This document shows, piece after piece, positions 59,273 through 64,000 of a DNA stretch of 64,000 bases (within the stretch, counting starts at the first letter, position 1; each line of letters opens with the position of its first letter). The notes under the pieces are model-generated. The model searched no databases. It was given only the letters and a program-made list of their open reading frames with translations, and was not told the DNA's origin. The DNA lies in NCBI RefSeq assembly GCF_039528515.1, contig NZ_BAAALT010000053.1:124001-188000 (forward strand). Direction: 5' to 3'. The translations under genes and the position numbers were made by a program. This DNA is from Luedemannella flava (lineage in GTDB: Bacteria > Actinomycetota > Actinomycetes > Mycobacteriales > Micromonosporaceae).

Positions 59273-59291
59273 ACTTCGGCCGACGCGAAGG

Positions 59292-59333
59292 TGCGGCGGC
59301 AAAGTGCCCCGCTGAGGGCACTTTCCCGCCGCA
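59292..59333. terminator. 18-bp hairpin terminator
   Basis: TGCGGCGG then CAAAGTGCCC paired with its complement, one mismatch, 6-nt loop. It lies 20 bp after the MbtH-fusion stop and would also end convergent transcription. Confidence 0.85.
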
Positions 59334-59342
59334 GTACGACCG

Positions 59343-59656
59343 CTACCTGTAGATGACCGCGTGCGAGATGCCCCAGACGGGCCGGACGGTCCCGGCGAAC
59401 TGGCCCTTGTTGTTGAGGTCCACGAGGTTCGCCTCGGGTCCACGCCGAGCGTCGTCAGATCGGTCCACTGCCCGCGGTGCCACAGCGCGGGACGGGTGAA
59501 CCCGTCCGCCGGCTGTGAGGTCGCGAGGATCCGACCCTTGTCGTTGACCGCGATCAGGGTGGTGGTCCCGCCGCCGAGCGTGCCGACGTCGGTCAGCGTC
59601 CCCGTGCGCCACAGGGCGCCGCGCTCGCGCTGCTCGTCGGAGTGCACCCCACCGAG
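59343..59656 (-). pseudogene. Fragment of an extracellular HAF-repeat protein, frameshifted
   Basis: Two frames together give HAF-type text: GALWRTGTLTDVGTLGGGTTTLIAVNDKGRILATS, ALWHRGQWTDLTTLGVDP, then after a one-base shift near 59440 EANLVDLNNKGQFAGTVRPVWGISHAVIYR and a stop. HAF repeats occur in secreted proteins of several hundred residues; here only about 100 remain and there is no signal peptide or credible start. It is a remnant. Confidence 0.7.
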
Positions 59657-59697
59657 TCGATGGCAGCAACGCTGTCATGATCGGCGTTTGGTGGCTG

Positions 59698-59720
59698 AAC
59701 GTGCAGCGTGCGCGCACGTT
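59698..59720. repeat. Hairpin AACGTGC...GCACGTT
   Basis: 7-bp perfect arms with a 9-nt GC-rich loop, directly before the large hairpin. Confidence 0.5.
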
Positions 59721-59781
59721 GATCGCGGTTTCGTGTACCAGGGTGTAGCCCAGCTCCACCCTGGTACACGAAACGCCGATC
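59721..59781. repeat. Large hairpin, 25-bp arms, 23/25 paired
   Basis: The left arm (59721-59745) ends in GTGTACCAGGGTG and the right arm (59757-59781) starts CACCCTGGTACAC. The only mismatches are two swapped bases near the outer end. The 11-nt loop contains AGC-CCA-GCT and can extend the stem. Size and outer-arm reuse suggest a mobile or REP-like element as much as a terminator. Confidence 0.75.
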
Positions 59782-59794
59782 TTTACTGTCATGC

Positions 59795-59817
59795 GCCGGT
59801 CAGGACACCTGACCGGC
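59795..59817. repeat. Hairpin GCCGGTCAG...CTGACCGGC
   Basis: Perfect 9-bp arms with a 5-nt loop, 14 bp after the large hairpin. Confidence 0.6.
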
Positions 59818-60065
59818 GACCCGAGGGCGGACGCGCCGCGATGATCAAACACCAGCACGCGACTTCGGGACAGGCCTAGAGCTGGCTGTGGCGCATCTGG
59901 GTCGCTATGCGGGTCACAGTCGCCACGCCCAGAGCGACAAGCTGAGCAACGCCGAGGATCTTGAGGTGGCAGGTGCTGTCCTGACGTCGGCGATATTCGT
60001 GGAATGGTCTGACGGAGAGCGGCGGGTTGGTGATCGCGGCTCGGGGCGGGCAGGATGGACCGACC

Positions 60066-62561
60066 ATGACGATCACAGATCAGTTGCCCGCCGCCGACGC
60101 CGGTCCCGATGAGCTTTTTGAGGCCATCGCGACCTGGGCGTCCGATCGTGGGCTCAGCCTCTATCCGCATCAGGAGGAGGCGCTGATCGAGATCGTGACC
60201 GGCGCGAACGTGATCCTGAACACCCCGACCGGGTCCGGCAAGAGCCTGGTCGCGCTCGGCGCGCACGCCGCCGCCCTGGCCACCAACAAGCGCTCGTACT
60301 ACACCGCCCCGATCAAGGCGCTGGTGTCCGAGAAGTTCTTCGCCCTCTGCGACGTGTTCGGGCCCGCCAACGTCGGCATGCTCACCGGCGACGCGAGCGT
60401 GAACGCCGACGCGCCGATCATCTGCTGTACGGCGGAGATCCTGGCCAACATCGCGCTGCGCGGCGGCGCGGACGCCGAGGTCGACCAGGTCGTCATGGAC
60501 GAGTTCCATTTCTACGCCGAGCCGGACCGGGGCTGGGCGTGGCAGGTGCCGCTCATCGCGCTGCCGCAGGCCCAGTTCATCCTCATGTCGGCCACCCTGG
60601 GCGACGTCACCCGGTTCGTGGAGGACCTCTCCCGGCGCACAGGAAGATCAACCGCCGTAGTCGCCAACGCCGAGCGGCCCGTGCCGTTGATCTTCACGTA
60701 CGCGATGACGCCCCTGCATGAGACGCTCGAGGAGCTGCTGCAGACGAAGCAGGCGCCCGTCTACGTCGTGCACTTCACCCAGGCCGAGGCGCTCGAGCGC
60801 GCGCAGGCGCTGATGAGCGTGAACGTGTGCACCCGCGCCGAGAAGGACGCCATCGCCGCGAAGATCGGCAACTTCCGGTTCACGTCGGGCTTTGGCAAGA
60901 CGCTGTCGCGGCTCGTGCGGCACGGCATCGGCGTGCACCACGCGGGCATGCTGCCCAAGTACCGCCGGCTCGTGGAGACGCTTGCCCAGGCGGGGCTGCT
61001 CAAGGTGATCTGCGGGACGGACACCCTCGGCGTGGGCATCAACGTGCCCATCCGGACCGTGCTGTTCACCGGGCTCTCCAAGTACGACGGGCAGCGGACA
61101 AGGCTGCTCAAGGCGCGCGAGTTCCACCAGATCGCCGGGCGCGCCGGGCGGGCCGGCTTCGACACCATCGGTACGGTCGTCGTGCAGGCGCCCGAGCACG
61201 TCATCGAGAACGAGAAGGCGCTCGCCAAGGCTGGCGACGACCCGAAGAAGCGCCGCAAGGTCGTCAAGCGCAAGCCGCCGGAGGGGTCCGTCGGCTGGGG
61301 TCAGCCGACCTTCGACCGGCTCACCACGGCCGACCCCGAGCCGCTGACGTCCGTGTTCCACGTCAGTCACGCCATGCTGCTCAACGTGATCGGCCGTCCG
61401 GGCGACGCGTTCGCCGCGATGCGCGAGCTGCTCACCGACAACCACGAGGACCGCCCCGCCCAGCGCCGGCACATCCGCCGCGCCATCGCCATCTACCGGG
61501 CGCTCCTCGCCGGCGGCGTGATCGAGAAGCTCCCCGAGCCCGACGCCGAGGGCCGCTCGATCCGGCTCACCGTCGACCTGCAGCTCGACTTCGCGCTCAA
61601 CCAGCCCCTGTCACCGTTCGCGCTGGCGGCGATGGAGCTGCTCGACCCGGACGATCCGGCGTACCACCTGGATGTTGTCTCGGTCATCGAGGCGACGCTG
61701 GACGACCCGCGGCAGGTCCTGAGCGCCCAGCAGTTCAAGGCCAAGGGCGAGGCGGTCGCCCAGATGAAGGCCGACGGGCTGGAGTACGACGCCCGGATGG
61801 AGCTGCTGGAGGCCGTCACCTGGCCCAAGCCGCTCGAGGAGCTGCTCGGCGCCGCGTTCGAGACCTACCGGCGAGGTCACCCGTGGGTCGCTGACCACCA
61901 GCTGTCCCCGAAGGCCGTCGTCCGCGACATGTACGAACGCGCGATGACCTTCACCGAGTACGTCAGCTTCTACGGCCTGGCCCGCTCCGAGGGCCTGGTG
62001 TTGCGCTACCTCGCCGACGCCTACCGGGCGCTGCGACAGAGCGTGCCTGAGGACTCCCGCACCGACGACCTCGCCGACCTCATCGAGTGGCTCGGCGAGC
62101 TGGTCCGCCAGGTCGACTCGAGCCTCATCGACGAGTGGGAGAAGCTGCGCAACCCGGGCGAGGAGACGGTCGTCGAGGAGCGCCCGCCGGCGGTCAGCGG
62201 CAACACCCGCGCGTTCCGGGTGCTGGTGCGCAACGCCCTGTTCCGGCGCGTCACGCTCGCGGCCCTGCGGCGCTGGGACGAGCTCGGCGAGCTCGACGCC
62301 GAGTCGGGCTGGAACGCCGACGCCTGGGCCGACGCGCTCGCCCCCTACTACGAAGACCACGATGACATCGGTACGGGCCCCGCCGCGCGCGGCCCGAAGA
62401 TGCTGCTCATCGACGCGGGCCGGGACAAGTGGACGGTCCGGCAGATCCTCGACGACCCGGCCGGCGACCACGACTGGGGCATCACCGCCGAGATCGACCT
62501 CGACGTCTCCGACGAGCTGGGCGCGGCCGCCATCCGCATCACGGACGTCGGCCGGCTCTAG
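60066..62561 (+). CDS. DEAD/DEAH-box helicase with DUF3516 C-terminal domain
   Basis: 831 residues from ATG 60066. Helicase core: Walker A NTPTGSGKS (motif I), TAPIKALVSEK (Ia), VMDEFHFYAE (II, DEFH), LMSATLGD (III), GIGVHHAGMLPKYR (IV) and FHQIAGRAGRAGFD (VI). This is a Ski2/RecQ-like superfamily 2 enzyme. The second half (about 430-831) is the DUF3516 region typical of actinobacterial members. It is probably an RNA or DNA unwinding factor in processing or repair. The gene ends 4 bp into the convergent lipoprotein gene. Confidence 0.9.
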   Translation: MTITDQLPAADAGPDELFEAIATWASDRGLSLYPHQEEALIEIVTGANVILNTPTGSGKSLVALGAHAAALATNKRSYYTAPIKALVSEKFFALCDVFGPANVGMLTGDASVNADAPIICCTAEILANIALRGGADAEVDQVVMDEFHFYAEPDRGWAWQVPLIALPQAQFILMSATLGDVTRFVEDLSRRTGRSTAVVANAERPVPLIFTYAMTPLHETLEELLQTKQAPVYVVHFTQAEALERAQALMSVNVCTRAEKDAIAAKIGNFRFTSGFGKTLSRLVRHGIGVHHAGMLPKYRRLVETLAQAGLLKVICGTDTLGVGINVPIRTVLFTGLSKYDGQRTRLLKAREFHQIAGRAGRAGFDTIGTVVVQAPEHVIENEKALAKAGDDPKKRRKVVKRKPPEGSVGWGQPTFDRLTTADPEPLTSVFHVSHAMLLNVIGRPGDAFAAMRELLTDNHEDRPAQRRHIRRAIAIYRALLAGGVIEKLPEPDAEGRSIRLTVDLQLDFALNQPLSPFALAAMELLDPDDPAYHLDVVSVIEATLDDPRQVLSAQQFKAKGEAVAQMKADGLEYDARMELLEAVTWPKPLEELLGAAFETYRRGHPWVADHQLSPKAVVRDMYERAMTFTEYVSFYGLARSEGLVLRYLADAYRALRQSVPEDSRTDDLADLIEWLGELVRQVDSSLIDEWEKLRNPGEETVVEERPPAVSGNTRAFRVLVRNALFRRVTLAALRRWDELGELDAESGWNADAWADALAPYYEDHDDIGTGPAARGPKMLLIDAGRDKWTVRQILDDPAGDHDWGITAEIDLDVSDELGAAAIRITDVGRL

Positions 62562-63496
62562 CGCGCGGCCGCTATCAGGGCGATCAGGTCCTCACCTGCC
62601 GTGCTGATCCGAGGTGGGCCGTCGGCCGGCTGGGACATCACGCGGCGGCAGCCGTCCAGTTCGACGTAGGTGTCGCCGCCCGTGTTGTCGGCGCGACGCA
62701 GCAGCGCGAACCGCGTCGCCGGGGCGTCGCAGGTTGGTGCGGGCCCGGCGGCGCCCAGCTTCGCGGCGATGGGGCGCCACTGCCTGGCGGTGAGGACGCC
62801 GTCGTGGTCGAGGTCGCCCGTCGGCATGAGGCTGCCGCGCGTGCTGTCCGCAACGGTGTAGACACACAGCCGCACCTCGTCGCCGTCGCGCAGCGGTGGC
62901 GTGCCCGGTGTGGACCAGTTGGGTCCGCCGGTCTGGGTGGTGGTCCTGACCCAGACCATGTCGGCCCAGTGCTCGGCGCAGGTGGCCTTCCCGGCACCGC
63001 TCGACAGGTCCTCGCGGATCAGACGCTTGGACACCGGGGTGAGCTTGAGCGCCGTGACCGCGTCGCGTACCTCCTCACGGATGGTGCCGCACGAGTCGCT
63101 GGGCGTCCCGGGCCGCACCCACCGGTTGTCGGCGTCCAGGAGCACCACGAAGGGAATGATGTGGTCGATCGCCGTGCACGCGCCCCATCTGTGCTCGGAG
63201 GGCAGGCGCAGCGCGGCGAGCAGCCCGGCGATGTCGTCGGTCCGACCCTCGGTCAGGAAGTTCCGCTGGCTGAAGTCCGGATCCATCTCGAACGCGGTGG
63301 CGCAGACCACGGCGGCCGTCGGGGTGAAGCCGTCGTCCAGCGGTGGCAGGTCGAGCGAGTCGCTGCTCATCGCCTTGGTGGTGTCGGGGATGGCGTCGGC
63401 GCAGGAGGCCCATCCCGGCTCGATCCGCATGGGCGCGGTCTGCTCACAGCCAGTCAGGATCAACAATCCCGCGAGTACGGGAACCAACCGGCGCAT
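62558..63496 (-). CDS. Secreted lipoprotein with several Cys, unknown (septum-formation-like)
   Basis: 312 residues. Lipoprotein signal with lipobox LILTGC (Cys 17). The mature part has about eight further Cys (SCADAIP, VVCATAF, GACTAIDH, DSCGTIRE, ATCAEHWADMVW, LCVYTV, TCDAPA, DGCRR) and resembles actinomycete extracytoplasmic proteins of the septum-formation family (paired CxxxH-like repeats), though I am not sure of that link. A DLDHDGVLTARQW segment looks EF-hand-like. Function is unknown. Confidence 0.7.
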   Translation of the reverse strand: MRRLVPVLAGLLILTGCEQTAPMRIEPGWASCADAIPDTTKAMSSDSLDLPPLDDGFTPTAAVVCATAFEMDPDFSQRNFLTEGRTDDIAGLLAALRLPSEHRWGACTAIDHIIPFVVLLDADNRWVRPGTPSDSCGTIREEVRDAVTALKLTPVSKRLIREDLSSGAGKATCAEHWADMVWVRTTTQTGGPNWSTPGTPPLRDGDEVRLCVYTVADSTRGSLMPTGDLDHDGVLTARQWRPIAAKLGAAGPAPTCDAPATRFALLRRADNTGGDTYVELDGCRRVMSQPADGPPRISTAGEDLIALIAAAR

Positions 63497-63531
63497 GCGA
63501 CCTCCCCGAGGTGTTACGGCGCCATCTTGGA

Positions 63532-64000
63532 CTACTCGTCGGCCCCGTGGGTTCCCGTCTCGGCGAGCCGGTGCCGCAGCACCTTGGCCGCGTGGCCCCG
63601 GTAGTTCCGCAGCAGGTCGGCCAGCACCTCACGGACCTCCTGATCGGGGTGCTCGACGAGGTACGCCAGCTCCTCCGCGCCGCCCCACCGGCGGCCGTAC
63701 AGCGCGTACAAAGCCTGGACGATCTCCCCGGGCTTCGTGGCCGCGCGAAGGTTGGCCATGAGCTGCGGCTTGCCGGTGGGCCGCTTGTCGTAGGGGTACG
63801 CGCGGCGCAGCTTTCCGGACCCGGGCGTGCCGGGCTGCACGCACGCGGGGCAGGCGCAGGGCCGGCGGCCGTGGGCGTCGGGCTGGTAGCGCCAGCCAAC
63901 GCCCTGCGGGATCTGGCGCACGCGGCGCACCTCGGCGGGCGTCACCGCGCGGGGCACGAAGACCTCGTACCCGCGCGGGTCGGCCAGGTCGCGGACGATC
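63532..64000 (-). CDS. HEAT-like protein, partial (runs off right edge)
   Basis: The frame is open from the window edge to a stop at 63532, about 156 residues. It reads VRDLADPRGYEVFVPRAVTPAEVRRVRQIPQGVGWRYQPDAHGRRPCACPACV, then a HEAT-like pair of helices (AEELAYLVEHPDQEVREVLADLLRNYRGHAAKVLRHRLAE). The CACPACV segment may bind zinc. A GTG at 63957 could start a shorter form, but coding character continues upstream of it, so the true start is probably outside the window. Confidence 0.6.
   Translation of the reverse strand, partial: IVRDLADPRGYEVFVPRAVTPAEVRRVRQIPQGVGWRYQPDAHGRRPCACPACVQPGTPGSGKLRRAYPYDKRPTGKPQLMANLRAATKPGEIVQALYALYGRRWGGAEELAYLVEHPDQEVREVLADLLRNYRGHAAKVLRHRLAETGTHGADE

Larger units (their letters stand above)
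59657..60065. other. Structured intergenic region with hairpin cluster
   Basis: About 410 bp with no gene. It contains three hairpins (59698-59720, 59721-59781 and 59795-59817) and the helicase promoter and leader. A segment GATCGGCGTTT at 59679 repeats the outer arm sequence of the large hairpin. Confidence 0.55.

Noticed and set aside
58046..59647. 533-codon minus-strand ORF covering the MbtH-fusion gene
   Set aside because: Only its first 80 or so codons (HAF-like) have protein character; the rest is the antisense of the MbtH/adenylation gene.
1..64000. tRNA, rRNA, CRISPR arrays, insertion sequences, prophage
   Set aside because: I looked along both strands for cloverleaf-like runs, spaced direct repeats and transposase or integrase motifs and found none I could support.

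Overview
The window is about 64 kb of very GC-rich DNA with long ORFs, many GTG starts and frequent ATGA/GTGA start-stop overlaps. Lineage markers are a Scr1-type XRE regulator beside a DUF397 protein, a SARP/BTAD regulator, an MbtH domain and a GH5-CBM2 mannanase. Together these point to a filamentous actinomycete, probably Micromonosporaceae; that placement is an inference, because no rRNA or tRNA gene was seen. No CRISPR array, insertion sequence or prophage was recognised.

Layout. 1-6.2 kb: a UvrA-like ATPase cut by the left edge, a VOC protein, an EEP-family hydrolase, a Scr1/DUF397 pair, two tiny zinc-ribbon genes and an orphan MASE1-PAS histidine kinase. 6.2-15.5 kb: a one-strand catabolic region. 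It holds livGFHMK (branched-chain-type ABC uptake) behind a perfect palindromic operator, then two SDRs, an APH-like kinase, an ACAD11-type acyl-CoA dehydrogenase and a TetR regulator. The kinase/ACAD/SDR set resembles the 4-hydroxyacid (levulinate) pathway. 15.5-36.1 kb: housekeeping and accessory genes. These include a secreted beta-mannanase, an SRPBCC-membrane-CBM2-like fusion, a CapA-type protein, AraD, glutathione peroxidase, a class A PBP that has lost nearly all catalytic motifs, a TetR/NmrA pair with twin operators, and an iron-regulated feoA-feoB-nfu operon.

36.2-59.3 kb: what looks like a bipartite biosynthetic cluster. The left arm has a UbiA prenyltransferase and LuxR response regulator divergent from a flippase-like protein and a GT2. 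The right arm is SARP-aminotransferase-epimerase-UbiA(DPPR-synthase-like)-GT2-GT2-EEP, divergent from a NarL-type histidine kinase and followed by an MbtH/mini-adenylation fusion. The two divergent promoters, 18.7 kb apart, share a 36-bp element at 30/36 identity. The arms are separated by about 9 kb of apparently unrelated genes: an asymmetric full-length ABC exporter with its MarR regulator, cupin, YdeI-like, DUF3303, DUF4262, a broken merR and an aldo/keto reductase. The product is unknown; a polyprenyl-phosphate-linked sugar or glycolipid is the best inference.

59.3-64 kb: a broken HAF-repeat gene, a cluster of strong hairpins, a DEAD/DEAH helicase, a lipoprotein and a HEAT-like protein cut by the right edge.
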